The notes below the pieces were generated by a model. It made no database searches, had not been told where the DNA came from, and was given only the letters and a program-made list of their open reading frames with translations. A DNA stretch of 64,000 nt. Origin: G020354785 sp964521285. Lineage in GTDB: Bacteria; Bacteroidota; Bacteroidia; Bacteroidales; UBA10428. The DNA is taken from the NCBI GenBank assembly GCA_964521285.1, contig CAZFQS010000003.1:1-64000 (forward strand), written 5' to 3'. Positions 1-7,970 of the stretch are shown piece by piece. The position numbers were made by a program, and so were the translations under genes. Each line of letters begins with the position of its first letter. The stretch's first letter is position 1.

Positions 1-1
1 A

Positions 2-499
2 TCAATTGCCTCCCATACCTTTACCACCACCCATTCCTCTTCCTTGTCCTCCACCCATGCCCCTGCCATCTCTTGGGCCTAATCCCATGCCCTTTCCTTT
101 TCCCCGGCCTTCTCCCCGCCCACCATAACCGTCGCCGGCTTTACGCGCTGAATGAATACTTTCCTTTAAAGTCGGCTCTTTCAATGGCAAAATATCACCA
201 TTCTCAACCTTTTTTATTGCTTCACGAACAGATATATTACGACAAAGATATACTGTACACCCTGATGATATTACCTCCTTATATGCTGAAGGCCCGATAT
301 TGCCAGTAATGACTTTTTTAATACCCATATTAACAAATCTTCCAATGCCTTGCATATATTCATCATTACTAATGCCTCTAAAAGCTTCAAATTCCATAGT
401 TTGCGGGTCTATAATAAGGAAATATTTGGAGTGTCCAAATCTCCCTGATACTTTTGAATCTAAAGTATCACCTGATGATGCAACTAAATACTTTTCCAT
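2..499 (-). CDS. NifX/NafY-like dinitrogenase Fe-Mo cofactor family protein with Gly-rich tail
   Basis: The protein has 165 residues. Residues 1-105 form the small alpha/beta domain of the dinitrogenase iron-molybdenum cofactor family: an N-terminal strand, a GRFGHS-type loop near 19-24, and a G-C-x-V-Y-L segment near 80. Members bind or carry metal clusters or metallocofactors. From about residue 120 the protein becomes a tail of Gly, Arg, Lys and Met repeats, like the tails of DUF5320-type proteins often found next to this family in anaerobes. It is the last gene of the 15-gene minus-strand run, 53 bases after the editing-domain gene. A second, tail-less member of the same family opens the run at 10064-10408. 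No nif genes are in the window, so a role in nitrogen fixation is not implied; metal-cluster handling is the inference. Confidence 0.85.
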   Translation of the reverse strand: MEKYLVASSGDTLDSKVSGRFGHSKYFLIIDPQTMEFEAFRGISNDEYMQGIGRFVNMGIKKVITGNIGPSAYKEVISSGCTVYLCRNISVREAIKKVENGDILPLKEPTLKESIHSARKAGDGYGGRGEGRGKGKGMGLGPRDGRGMGGGQGRGMGGGKGMGGN

Positions 500-552
500 A
501 TTTATAATCTTTTTTAAGAAAATTAATTTTTTGTTTATAGTTTCTCAGTTAA

Positions 553-963
553 TTAAATGTTTTTAAAAACCCTTGCCAGTGAATGGCCTGGTGCATCAAC
601 CTGTAAATCGAGAAAATAGCCAAAAGGCGTTTGATTGACTTTGTAACCGGCATTCATCATGCGTTCTTCAACCTTGTTTAATAATTGCTTTGTGAAATCT
701 GGTTCAGCTTTGCTTTCCGACAAATGGGCAAAAGAGTGAAGAATTATGTTATTAACCTGGTTTTTCCCGCATATCCACTTCAGGTTCTTTACCAGTTTCT
801 TCTCTACTTCTTTATCTCTTTCAATATCTTCCTGTTCAATATGGATAAAGGCCACCTGAACATTTACATATTGTGCCGGCATGTTATTTTCAGGTGCATT
901 GTCCACATTTCTGATTGTTGGCGTATACCCGAATTTTTTACAATAGATTAATAGTAATTTCAT
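553..963 (-). CDS. Free-standing threonyl-tRNA synthetase editing-domain protein (DTD-like fold)
   Basis: The 136-residue product matches the archaeal ThrRS N-terminal editing domain (tRNA-Thr_ED). Visible marks are the N-terminal MKLLLIYCKKFGY strand, an H-S-F-A-H-L-S-E-S-K-A segment in the middle, and the C-terminal P-F-G-Y-F-L-D-L and A-P-G-H-S-L-A-R motifs. In archaea this domain removes Ser wrongly attached to tRNA-Thr. Here no synthetase is fused to it. I place the start at 963, not 981, because a clear GGGAGGG Shine-Dalgarno site lies just upstream of 963 and overlaps the end of the MFS gene, and the family begins at this Met. It is co-transcribed with the MFS gene, 14 bases apart. Possible jobs are a trans-editing deacylase or a sensor of mischarging; its place in a redox operon is unexplained. 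Confidence 0.8.
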   Translation of the reverse strand: MKLLLIYCKKFGYTPTIRNVDNAPENNMPAQYVNVQVAFIHIEQEDIERDKEVEKKLVKNLKWICGKNQVNNIILHSFAHLSESKAEPDFTKQLLNKVEERMMNAGYKVNQTPFGYFLDLQVDAPGHSLARVFKNI

Positions 964-977
964 AATTGCCCTCCCGT

Positions 978-2198
978 TCATTTTTTACAATCAATTTTCC
1001 AAATAAAATAAACTGAAAATAAAACAATTATTATTGCCATTGAACTGAATACCTGAAACCCAAAATGGTTAATTATCCAGCCTCCTGTAAAGGGAAAAAC
1101 AGCAGGCATAATATTCCCCGCTCCGGCAAAGCCCGCATATAGGGCACGGTTTTTTATATTCGATACTTCAAGCAATAAACCATTCATGGTTATGGTATAA
1201 ACCGAGTAAGCTACTCCGCCCAGCACAAAAATATACCGTAGGGCAACCTCATTTCTGATGAATAGCGTGGTTATAATTAATGTAACCGAGAGAGCTACAT
1301 TTAAATAAAGCAAAGGGTTATACCTGATCTTTTTGGCAAAAAGAAAAACCAACATACTTACACTTACAATTCCGGCAACTTTATACAGTAAAAAATACCC
1401 TGTATCGTTACTTTGTGTATTAAATATATCTTTAGCGTAAAGCATAACAAAGGGAAGAAAAGAGATAATTATGCCTTGTGTGTTTATAAAACCAAGAAAA
1501 TAAGGCAGCTTTTTATTTTGAATTAATTCTGATTGAAGTATCCCTATAAAATCTTTAAATCCTTGTATTTTATGTGCCGAAGGAGAAATTTCCTTTAATT
1601 TCCAAAATCCTCCCGATGCAATAAGCAGTAATGAAGCTCCTGTAAAAAACATATACCCGTAATTTAAAGGATATTTATAAGCGATTAAAACCTTTTTTAC
1701 CAAAAAGGCTGAGAACAGAACAACACTACCGGCTATGATTTGCTTTGCCGAAAAAAATACTTTTCGCTTGTTTTCGTTGATACTTTTCCCCAGAATATCG
1801 ATATAACTGATATTTGCAAAAGCGCCTCCAAGAGAAAAGAAAGTGATAAACAGAAAAATAAGCCAGAGCATTATGTTTGACTGATGCACCCTGAGATAAA
1901 ACAAAATGAACCCCAGGGCAAAAAGTGAAAAAATTCGAGTATTTATTCCTGCCAGCAAGTATTTCTTTTTAAAGGATTTATTGCTGACATATGGTGCAAA
2001 AAACAATTGGGTAAAACTTGAACCGCCCATCATTATGGCTGTCATTATACCTATGTGTACAGCCCTTCCGCCCGATTCGATAAGCATGGCAGGGATTACC
2101 GTATCAATATCCATAAAGTTCTGTGCAAAAGCCAGAAAACCTGCATGCCATAAAAAAGCATGAAAATTATGATTCGATATTTTACGCGGTAAGGTCAT
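978..2198 (-). CDS. MFS transporter
   Basis: A 406-residue integral membrane protein with about ten to twelve hydrophobic segments spread over its whole length and short charged loops (for example the N-K-S-F-K-K-K-Y cytoplasmic loop near residue 75), the pattern of the major facilitator superfamily. The substrate cannot be read from the sequence. Its ATG overlaps the stop of the radical SAM gene by four bases (ATGA), so the two are translationally coupled, and its last codons contain the ribosome-binding site of the next gene. In this context an exporter of a metal(loid), a metabolite or a toxic product of the operon is possible, but that is inference only. Confidence 0.8.
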   Translation of the reverse strand: MTLPRKISNHNFHAFLWHAGFLAFAQNFMDIDTVIPAMLIESGGRAVHIGIMTAIMMGGSSFTQLFFAPYVSNKSFKKKYLLAGINTRIFSLFALGFILFYLRVHQSNIMLWLIFLFITFFSLGGAFANISYIDILGKSINENKRKVFFSAKQIIAGSVVLFSAFLVKKVLIAYKYPLNYGYMFFTGASLLLIASGGFWKLKEISPSAHKIQGFKDFIGILQSELIQNKKLPYFLGFINTQGIIISFLPFVMLYAKDIFNTQSNDTGYFLLYKVAGIVSVSMLVFLFAKKIRYNPLLYLNVALSVTLIITTLFIRNEVALRYIFVLGGVAYSVYTITMNGLLLEVSNIKNRALYAGFAGAGNIMPAVFPFTGGWIINHFGFQVFSSMAIIIVLFSVYFIWKIDCKK

Positions 2199-3139
2199 TT
2201 TGTGAATTTTCTCAGGTAATAGTTATGGCCGTTGTAATTTAATTTTTCAACATGTTTTTTCTCCACTAGTCTGTCCAATAAGCTTTTATCGCTATTTGTT
2301 TTATGCAATAATTCCAATACAGCATCTTCCCGCATAGGATGTACAGCCGTAATACCTAAAATATCCGTTTTGAAATTTCCTGTCGAAGAAAAAGCATTAC
2401 CCTCGTAACCTGTTAATAATTCAACTTCACGGATATGTTCCTTAAAAATATGATATGCTTCATTCACAGCAGATTCATCAGCAGGTATTGCCTCTTTGAA
2501 TGCCGGCGGACGGGTTGGCACAGCTATGTATGCTACAGCAGGTTTAAAGATTTCTATAAAACGTGCCGTGTTATTCAATTCACCGTATGTATCATTGATT
2601 CCTTTTAATAGCATGGTTTCTGTTACCAGCTTACCTGAAAAGTTCCGTGCAAATGAACTGATTCCGGATACAACTTCATTAAGGTTCAGATTTTTATGGG
2701 GTTTGTTTATTTTTCTCCATGTTTCAATATTAAAAGAGTCGGCTTTAACAGAAACATAATCGGCATTTAACAAATCATTTTGAACAACGGGAAACTGGAT
2801 TAGAGCTGCATTTGTAATAACTGCAACAGGTATCTTTATGGTTTTAAGTTTTTTAATTAATATACCCAGGTTAATATCCAGGGTTGGTTCTCCGTCGGGA
2901 ACAATAGTAATATAATCAGGGTATTCATCGTTATTTTGAACGTTGCATAAAACAGCTTTTGCTTCATTAACTAGTTCTTCGGGTTTATAAAACTCCTGCC
3001 GGGTTACCTGCATTCTAACGGCTTTACCTATCTTGCAGTAAATACAGGAATAAGTACATATTTTGTGCGGGATATTGTTTACTCCCAGACTTTTACCCAG
3101 CCTTCTCGAAGGGACAGGACCAAATATTCTACGTTCCAT
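2195..3139 (-). CDS. Radical SAM protein (COG0731-like)
   Basis: The 314-residue protein carries the radical SAM cluster motif C-x3-C-x2-C at Cys28, Cys32 and Cys35 (CTYSCIYC), after the N-terminal F-G-P-V-P-S-R-R-L-G-x-S-L-G-V-N signature. That signature marks the COG0731 group related to wyosine-synthesis proteins but found widely in anaerobes. A second motif, P-D-G-E-P-T-L-D near residue 105, matches the SAM-binding 'GGEP' strand. The C-terminal 90 residues look like a small winged-helix or lipoyl-like appendage (E-D-A-V-L-E-L-L ... D-R-L-V-E-K-K). The reaction is unknown. It lies two bases after the small unknown gene and overlaps the MFS gene, so it is firmly inside the operon. Confidence 0.85.
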   Translation of the reverse strand: MERRIFGPVPSRRLGKSLGVNNIPHKICTYSCIYCKIGKAVRMQVTRQEFYKPEELVNEAKAVLCNVQNNDEYPDYITIVPDGEPTLDINLGILIKKLKTIKIPVAVITNAALIQFPVVQNDLLNADYVSVKADSFNIETWRKINKPHKNLNLNEVVSGISSFARNFSGKLVTETMLLKGINDTYGELNNTARFIEIFKPAVAYIAVPTRPPAFKEAIPADESAVNEAYHIFKEHIREVELLTGYEGNAFSSTGNFKTDILGITAVHPMREDAVLELLHKTNSDKSLLDRLVEKKHVEKLNYNGHNYYLRKFTK

Positions 3140-3141
3140 GG

Positions 3142-3336
3142 TTAATCTGTTTTTCGAATAATGGTTTTTATGACCCCGTTTTGTAAAGTAAAAAGTTTAA
3201 ACTCTTTGGGTCTGTTTTCAATTTCGTCCTCAATCCATTTCATGTGTTTCTTAAGGGTAGGAAGCACGATTTCAAGAATAAAGTACCGGTTTACCATTGC
3301 AAATCGTATTGATGTTTTATTCATTTTTTTTTGCAT
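3142..3336 (-). CDS. Small conserved-looking hypothetical protein
   Basis: A 60-64 residue protein that I do not recognise. It has a hydrophobic N-terminal half, a basic/acidic middle (K-K-H-M-K-W-I-E-D-E-I-E-N) and a beta-rich end (F-K-L-F-T-L-Q-N-G-V-I-K-T-I-I-R-K). The start may be the Met at 3336 or the one at 3324; the second overlaps the stop of the methyltransferase gene, which is typical of coupled genes. It sits between the methyltransferase and the radical SAM gene with overlap on one side and a two-base gap on the other, which is the main reason to call it real. A partner protein of the radical SAM enzyme is possible but unproven. Confidence 0.6.
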   Translation of the reverse strand: MQKKMNKTSIRFAMVNRYFILEIVLPTLKKHMKWIEDEIENRPKEFKLFTLQNGVIKTIIRKTD

Positions 3337-3952
3337 TAATTACAACAAAACTTCCCTTGCTGCTGCCAAATTCAGGTTGCTGAATTTTTTTAACCAGGTT
3401 AAGCGGGCTAAAAACGGTCTGCACCGCTAGTTTAATAGTAAAACCATTATCCCTTAAATACCTGTTAACTTCTTTGGTGCTGAAGAAAGCAGCTTCTTTA
3501 TAGAAGAGGCTTTTTTCTTTGTTTTTTAAATATTCTCTGCCAACGGCACTGTCTTTATCAACAAAACCTATTACCAGCTCTCCCTGGGGTTTTAATATAC
3601 GGTGAATTTCCCTGATTGATTTTTGCGGATCATCAACAAAACAGATGGTTGTCACCATCAGGGCATAATCATAACTCCCGTTCTCATAAGGCAAGCTTTC
3701 TGCTATGCAGTCAATAACATTAATTCCCCTTTCAGTGGCTTTCCTGCGCATAGTAGCTGAAGGGTCGCACCCTTCAGAAATTTTAAGGGCAGAAGCAAAA
3801 ATACCGCTGCCCACACCGATTTCAACACCTTTTCCTTTTGATGGCAGAACTTTTCGGATGGCTTCTATTTCAGAGAGAAACACGTAATGATGGTCAACAA
3901 ACCATTGTTCGTACTCCGAAAGGTAATTATCAAAAGGGGCTGTTTTGGCCAT
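3317..3952 (-). CDS. Class I SAM-dependent methyltransferase
   Basis: A 211-residue protein with Methyltransf_11-type motifs: the glycine-rich SAM loop V-E-I-G-V-G-S-G-I-F-A at about 43-53, the acidic motif II region G-C-D-P-S, the segment A-E-S-L-P-Y (motif III), and H-R-I-L-K-P-Q-G-E-L-V-I-G-F (post-motif). The substrate is not evident. It lacks the conserved cysteine pattern expected of arsenite methyltransferase ArsM, so I do not call it that, although thioredoxins and an MFS pump are nearby. It ends overlapping the small gene downstream and starts three bases after the ASKHA gene, so it belongs to the same transcript. Confidence 0.8.
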   Translation of the reverse strand: MAKTAPFDNYLSEYEQWFVDHHYVFLSEIEAIRKVLPSKGKGVEIGVGSGIFASALKISEGCDPSATMRRKATERGINVIDCIAESLPYENGSYDYALMVTTICFVDDPQKSIREIHRILKPQGELVIGFVDKDSAVGREYLKNKEKSLFYKEAAFFSTKEVNRYLRDNGFTIKLAVQTVFSPLNLVKKIQQPEFGSSKGSFVVINAKKNE

Positions 3953-3955
3953 GAT

Positions 3956-5446
3956 TTACAGGTTATACTTTACAAAATTCATATTTAATGCAAATTCGCT
4001 TGTGAATTCATCTAGGTTTGATAATTCTATGTATCTGGAGTTTTCTAATATGTTGTTAACTTTCTTTTCAAAGTCATTTGACTTTAAATATTCAAGAGCC
4101 CCAATTCCGGCGCTGTTGCCAATGGGATAAATCCTATTTCTCAATTCCAGGGGTAGTAATCCAATTTGTATCGCCGATTTAATATTGATATAATTTCCAA
4201 AACCACCGGCTAAATATAAAGCATCTACATCCTGATAAGACAATCCTGCTATATTCATTAATATTTTAATACCTGAATATATAGCTGATTTTGCTAATTG
4301 GATTTCGCGGATATCCTGCTGGGTTATCTGTATGTTTCTTGCGGAATGTATAATAAAAGTGTTCTTCAGCAAGCCTGTCTCGTCAATCAAGTCGTTCATT
4401 ATTAAATATGCTACAATATCAATTATACCTGATCCACAAATACCACGTGGTTCAGAATTGCCAATAACCTGGTATTTTTTTTGACTGGTAAAACCTGAGA
4501 TGGCGCCATTCACTGCTTCCATTCCGCATGATATGTTAGTCCCTTCAAATGCCGGCCCTGCTGCAGCAGAACATATAAATATTTTTTCACCTTTAATAAG
4601 CGCTATTTCACCATTAGTACCTATATCAATAAATAAATAATTCCTGTGAAGCTCCTTTATAGCAGCTAATCCGGATACAATGTCAGCTCCTGCATAAGCC
4701 GAAATACATGGCAAAGTAACAACATCAGCTTTGGCGTTTATGTTTAATCCTGTTGAGTAACCTTTCCTTGTTTGTCTGGCGGTAAATTCAGGTTTGAAAG
4801 GAGCAATGGCAATTGAAACAGGGTCTACTCCTAATATGAGGTGCAACATGGTGGTATTGCCGACAATTATTATTTTTTCAAAATCATCCCGACTAATGTT
4901 CTCTTTTATTCTGAATGTGTCCAGCTCTGTATTAATAGCATGTATAATTGTCTGCTGCAGTTCATTTAAACCATTTTTATGTTCCTGGCAGTAGTTTATC
5001 CTTGAGATAATATCGGCTCCATAAATATTTTGCGGATTTAATAAGTATGCTATTTTTTCAATCTTACCTGACAGCAGGTCCATGAAATATAAAACTACAG
5101 TTGTTGTGCCGATATCAATTGCTACCCCAAACGGACTTGAGCTGATATGCTTTATATTATAGTTTTTAAACTGATGATCTTCCAGGAATTTTGTCTGGCT
5201 GATTAAAATATTTGCTTCACTTTCCCCGGGCACTATTACCTCGATATTTTTATCAGGATAATATGTGCATGACATAATATAGCCCTCACCTGCTATGTTT
5301 ACCCTGCATTTCCCACATGTTCCTTTCCCTCCGCACGGAGCATAAATATTATACCTGTTCATTCTCAAAATATCCAACAATGACAGTCCTATGCCTGTTT
5401 CTATTATTTCGACATTTTCAGGTGTAATAATCTTAATCTTAATCAT
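3956..5446 (-). CDS. ASKHA-type reductive activator with N-terminal 2Fe-2S ferredoxin domain (RACo/RamA-like, DUF4445)
   Basis: This 496-residue protein begins with a plant-type 2Fe-2S domain (about 1-85) whose ligands are visible as Cys38, Cys44, Cys47 and Cys60 (C-x5-C-x2-C-x12-C). An actin/Hsp70-fold ATPase domain follows, with phosphate-1 loop G-V-A-I-D-I-G-T-T-T near 107-116, phosphate-2 region F-I-D-I-G-T-N-G-E near 271, and adenosine motif L-A-G-G-F-G-N near 425. The architecture matches ATP-dependent activators that reduce corrinoid proteins from Co(II) to Co(I), but no corrinoid protein or corrinoid methyltransferase is in the window. A 27-residue ferredoxin is encoded immediately upstream and could supply electrons. 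Another cofactor protein as target is equally possible. Confidence 0.85.
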   Translation of the reverse strand: MIKIKIITPENVEIIETGIGLSLLDILRMNRYNIYAPCGGKGTCGKCRVNIAGEGYIMSCTYYPDKNIEVIVPGESEANILISQTKFLEDHQFKNYNIKHISSSPFGVAIDIGTTTVVLYFMDLLSGKIEKIAYLLNPQNIYGADIISRINYCQEHKNGLNELQQTIIHAINTELDTFRIKENISRDDFEKIIIVGNTTMLHLILGVDPVSIAIAPFKPEFTARQTRKGYSTGLNINAKADVVTLPCISAYAGADIVSGLAAIKELHRNYLFIDIGTNGEIALIKGEKIFICSAAAGPAFEGTNISCGMEAVNGAISGFTSQKKYQVIGNSEPRGICGSGIIDIVAYLIMNDLIDETGLLKNTFIIHSARNIQITQQDIREIQLAKSAIYSGIKILMNIAGLSYQDVDALYLAGGFGNYINIKSAIQIGLLPLELRNRIYPIGNSAGIGALEYLKSNDFEKKVNNILENSRYIELSNLDEFTSEFALNMNFVKYNL

Positions 5447-5458
5447 AATTTATTAATT

Positions 5459-5542
5459 TTATTCACAGGCTTCCATAGGGCATACATCAATACAAGCTCC
5501 GCACCCTGTACATAACTCCTGGTTTATTTTGGGATATACCAT
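5459..5542 (-). CDS. Mini-ferredoxin, single 4Fe-4S motif, 27 residues
   Basis: A complete small reading frame encodes 27 residues. After M-V-Y-P-K-I-N-Q-E-L comes C-x2-C-x2-C-x3-C-P at Cys11, Cys14, Cys17 and Cys21, and the protein ends at M-E-A-C-E with a fifth Cys at 26. This is the first half of a bacterial 2[4Fe-4S] ferredoxin with the second half missing. The stop lies 12 bases before the ASKHA start, and the start lies 12 bases after the OsmC stop, so it fits neatly into the operon. A weak GAGAAG stands upstream. It could be a real one-cluster electron donor or a truncated remnant; the clean spacing and intact ligands favour function. Confidence 0.6.
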   Translation of the reverse strand: MVYPKINQELCTGCGACIDVCPMEACE

Positions 5543-5554
5543 AACTTCTCAAAA

Positions 5555-5980
5555 TTAAGATTCAATAACTTTTATTTCCGATGTCAGCTCCATCACTTTT
5601 TTATAAACAGCAGTTACGCCGCAATACCTTTCTTCCGAAAGTTCTACCGCTTTCTTCAGCTTGTCCACAGGAAGATTTTTCCCGGTAAATTCGTAAATAA
5701 CATGTATTTTACGGTATTGTTTCGGATGTTCTTCAGTCAGCTCACCTTCTACTTTTACGTTGAATTTTTCAACCTCCACCCGCATCTTTTTAAGGATGGA
5801 TATTACATCCATAGCCGTGCAGCCTCCCAGGGCTGTCAACATAAAAGGCTCTGGCCTTGGTCCGCGGTTTTCACCCCCTGCTTCGGGTTCAGCATCAAGT
5901 ACTATTTTGTGCCCGTTGGCTTCTGCTTCAAAAGCCATATTATTGAGCCATTTTGCTGTTACGATTTCCTGTTCTGCCAT
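5555..5980 (-). CDS. OsmC family protein
   Basis: The 141-residue protein has the OsmC/Ohr fold pattern: a beta-rich N-terminal half, then G-G-C-T-A-M-D-V-I with Cys54, and a second redox Cys at 120 in E-R-Y-C-G-V-T-A. Members reduce organic hydroperoxides or act as thiol-dependent peroxidases, or have unknown roles in anaerobes. The sequence resembles the general OsmC branch (YhfA-like), not Ohr. It is followed by the mini-ferredoxin gene (12 bases) and preceded by a GroES-like gene (80 bases). Thioredoxin reductase and two thioredoxin-fold proteins in the same run could reduce its cysteines. Confidence 0.88.
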   Translation of the reverse strand: MAEQEIVTAKWLNNMAFEAEANGHKIVLDAEPEAGGENRGPRPEPFMLTALGGCTAMDVISILKKMRVEVEKFNVKVEGELTEEHPKQYRKIHVIYEFTGKNLPVDKLKKAVELSEERYCGVTAVYKKVMELTSEIKVIES

Positions 5981-6060
5981 AATTAGTTAAAATATTACAT
6001 TTTTAATTCTTTTAGTTTTAAAATAAAGATAAAGAGCAGTAATATCCTTTCCTGTTTCAA

Positions 6061-6348
6061 CTAAATTTCATCGGTCTCAACAATTTTTGCAAGGATTTCG
6101 GCATATTGGACTATCAGGTATTTTTTACCCCCAAACTCAATTTCTGTCCCACTGTATCCTTTATAGAGTACTTTATCCCCAACACTAATTTCAGCATTTT
6201 CTATATTGCTCATCGCAATTACAGGGGCTATGTTTTGTTTTTCTTTTGCAGTATCAGGGATAATAATCCCGCCTGTAGTTTTCTGCTCCTGTTTATTATC
6301 AGTTATGTCAAGTAAAACATTTTGATTAACCGGCTGTAATTCTTTCAT
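6061..6348 (-). CDS. GroES-like co-chaperonin (orphan)
   Basis: A 95-residue Cpn10-family protein. It shows the conserved start L-Q-P-V-N-Q-N-V-L-L-D, the mobile-loop end T-T-G-G-I-I-I-P-D-T-A-K-E-K, and the core G-D-K-V-L-Y-K-G-Y-S-G-T-E-I. The length matches bacterial GroES. No groEL is adjacent on either side, and the sequence departs from the usual GroES in places (for example V-I-A-M-S-N-I instead of the V-A-V-G-x-G strand), so it is probably a second, specialised co-chaperonin. It lies between the thioredoxin-glutaredoxin fusion and osmC in the redox operon. Confidence 0.8.
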   Translation of the reverse strand: MKELQPVNQNVLLDITDNKQEQKTTGGIIIPDTAKEKQNIAPVIAMSNIENAEISVGDKVLYKGYSGTEIEFGGKKYLIVQYAEILAKIVETDEI

Positions 6349-6382
6349 ATTTTAAAATTTAATACATTAAACAGTATATTTA

Positions 6383-6964
6383 TTAACCTTTAATGCCAAG
6401 TAATTCATTAATCCGGGCTTTGTTAAACCCTACAGTAATCTCCCCGTTAATATCAGTCATTGGAACACCCATTTGCCCGCTTCGCTTTACTAATTCATCG
6501 GCAACACGCTGATTGAGAGAAATGTCTATATCGGTAAAGTGTATCCTGTGTTGCCTGAGGTATGCTTTCAGCGTATTACACCATGAACATGCCGGGCTTG
6601 AATATACAATTACCCTTTTTACCGGTTTTTCGTCCTTTTTTAATTCATTATAATAAACGGCCTCTTCAAAAAGAACTTTGTAATAATTCGCTGCATTACA
6701 ACCTTTAATTATATTTTTAAATATACTTTTTTCAAATTCCATCAAAACTGGTACTGTCATGATATTGAAACGCGGATGGATGTCGCGGACAGTATTTACA
6801 TCGGCATAAAAAATATGCACCCTTCCCACATTTTTGCATGCTGATGCTATGTTATTAAAAGCGCAATCGCTTTTTTCATTTCCTTTTTTATAGAGCAACA
6901 GGTAAACTTTCTCTTTGCCCTGTAATTGTGCCATAAGATCATTGTAAGAATTCAACTTCACCAT
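6383..6964 (-). CDS. Thioredoxin-fold / glutaredoxin fusion protein
   Basis: The 193-residue protein contains two thioredoxin folds. The first (1-105) has the cis-proline motif T-V-P-V at 70-73 but lacks a C-x-x-C pair; only Cys34 stands near the expected site, so it is degenerate. The second (about 115-193) is a NrdH/glutaredoxin-like domain with an intact C-S-W-C at Cys126-Cys129 and the cis-proline segment M-G-V-P-M. The gene overlaps the end of trxB by seven bases. NrdH-like redoxins are commonly reduced by thioredoxin reductase, so the gene order points to TrxB as its electron source. The client is unknown. Confidence 0.82.
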   Translation of the reverse strand: MVKLNSYNDLMAQLQGKEKVYLLLYKKGNEKSDCAFNNIASACKNVGRVHIFYADVNTVRDIHPRFNIMTVPVLMEFEKSIFKNIIKGCNAANYYKVLFEEAVYYNELKKDEKPVKRVIVYSSPACSWCNTLKAYLRQHRIHFTDIDISLNQRVADELVKRSGQMGVPMTDINGEITVGFNKARINELLGIKG

Positions 6965-7896
6965 GCCTTATGATTAACATTTTGTAAATATTCTATAGCA
7001 CTTAATGCAGCAATGGTTCCATCTGCTACAGCTGTAGTAACCTGCCGGTATTTTTTTGCGATACAATCTCCTGCAGCAAATACGCCATGCAAATTTGTTC
7101 TCATATCAGCGTCAACTATAATTTCGTTTTGTTCATTAAGCATAACAATATCTTTTAAAACGTCGGTATTGGGTAAATATCCAATAAAGATAAATACGCC
7201 GTCAATTTTTTTTTCGTATCGTTCACCGGACGCCAGGTTTTCAATGATAACTTTTTCCAGGGCACTGTTACCTTTAAATTCCCGCAGTTCAGACTGCATG
7301 ATAAAATCAATTTTTACATTTTTCTTTGCTTCCTGCACGGCATGTTCAAATGCCTGAAAATGGCCGAACTGGTGGACTATAGTAACTTTCTGTACAAAAC
7401 TGGTAAGTGTTACTGCTTCTTCGAGCGCCGAATTACCCCCTCCAACCACTATAATTTCCTTCCCTGTAAAGAACTCACCATCACAGGTTGAGCAATACGA
7501 TATTCCTTTGCCTTTGAAGGTATCTTCACCCGGAATGTTCAACGGTCTTGGTTTACCTCCCATAGCAAGAATTACAGTTTTTGACTTAAACTTTCGGCCA
7601 TCTTCCAATTCAACAGATTTTACCTTTCCTTCGAGCTGGTAGTTGGCTATTTTCACATTCGACTTAATTGTACAGCCAAAATCCCTGGCCTGTTTTTTCA
7701 TTATGTTTGCTATAACGTATCCTTTTGTGGTTTCCACTCCGGGATAATTGGCTATTTCATTGGTTAAAACCATTTGACCACCCACCGTACCTTCATTCAG
7801 GATAAGCGTATTTAATCTGGCTCTTGCCGAATAGATGCCGGCAGCAAGGCCTGCTGCACCAGCGCCTGTTATCAAAACATCATATATAATCTCCAT
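6958..7896 (-). CDS. trxB: Thioredoxin-disulfide reductase
   Basis: The 312-residue length is normal for low-molecular-weight bacterial TrxB. The FAD-binding G-A-G-A-A-G-L-A-A-G lies at 11-20, the redox-active C-S-T-C-D at 135-139, the NAD(P)H-binding G-G-G-N-S-A-L-E-E at 152-160, and the C-terminal FAD motif G-V-F-A-A-G-D-C near 274-281. It moves electrons from a pyridine nucleotide to thioredoxin-type proteins. The NADP specificity motif H-R-R-x3-R of classical TrxB is not obvious (V-H-Q-F-G-H-F is seen instead), so the donor could be NADH, ferredoxin or another carrier. Downstream genes encode its likely partners. Confidence 0.93.
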   Translation of the reverse strand: MEIIYDVLITGAGAAGLAAGIYSARARLNTLILNEGTVGGQMVLTNEIANYPGVETTKGYVIANIMKKQARDFGCTIKSNVKIANYQLEGKVKSVELEDGRKFKSKTVILAMGGKPRPLNIPGEDTFKGKGISYCSTCDGEFFTGKEIIVVGGGNSALEEAVTLTSFVQKVTIVHQFGHFQAFEHAVQEAKKNVKIDFIMQSELREFKGNSALEKVIIENLASGERYEKKIDGVFIFIGYLPNTDVLKDIVMLNEQNEIIVDADMRTNLHGVFAAGDCIAKKYRQVTTAVADGTIAALSAIEYLQNVNHKAW

Positions 7897-7970
7897 TTTT
7901 ATTAAATAAATTATCTTTTAATAACCCTGAAATAAAAGGTTATAGCTTTCCAATCTAATAAAAATTGCTT

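Noticed and set aside
2..499. Nitrogen-fixation locus from the NifX-family proteins
   Set aside because: No nifH, nifD, nifK, nifB, nifE or nifN is present. The family is widespread in organisms that do not fix nitrogen.
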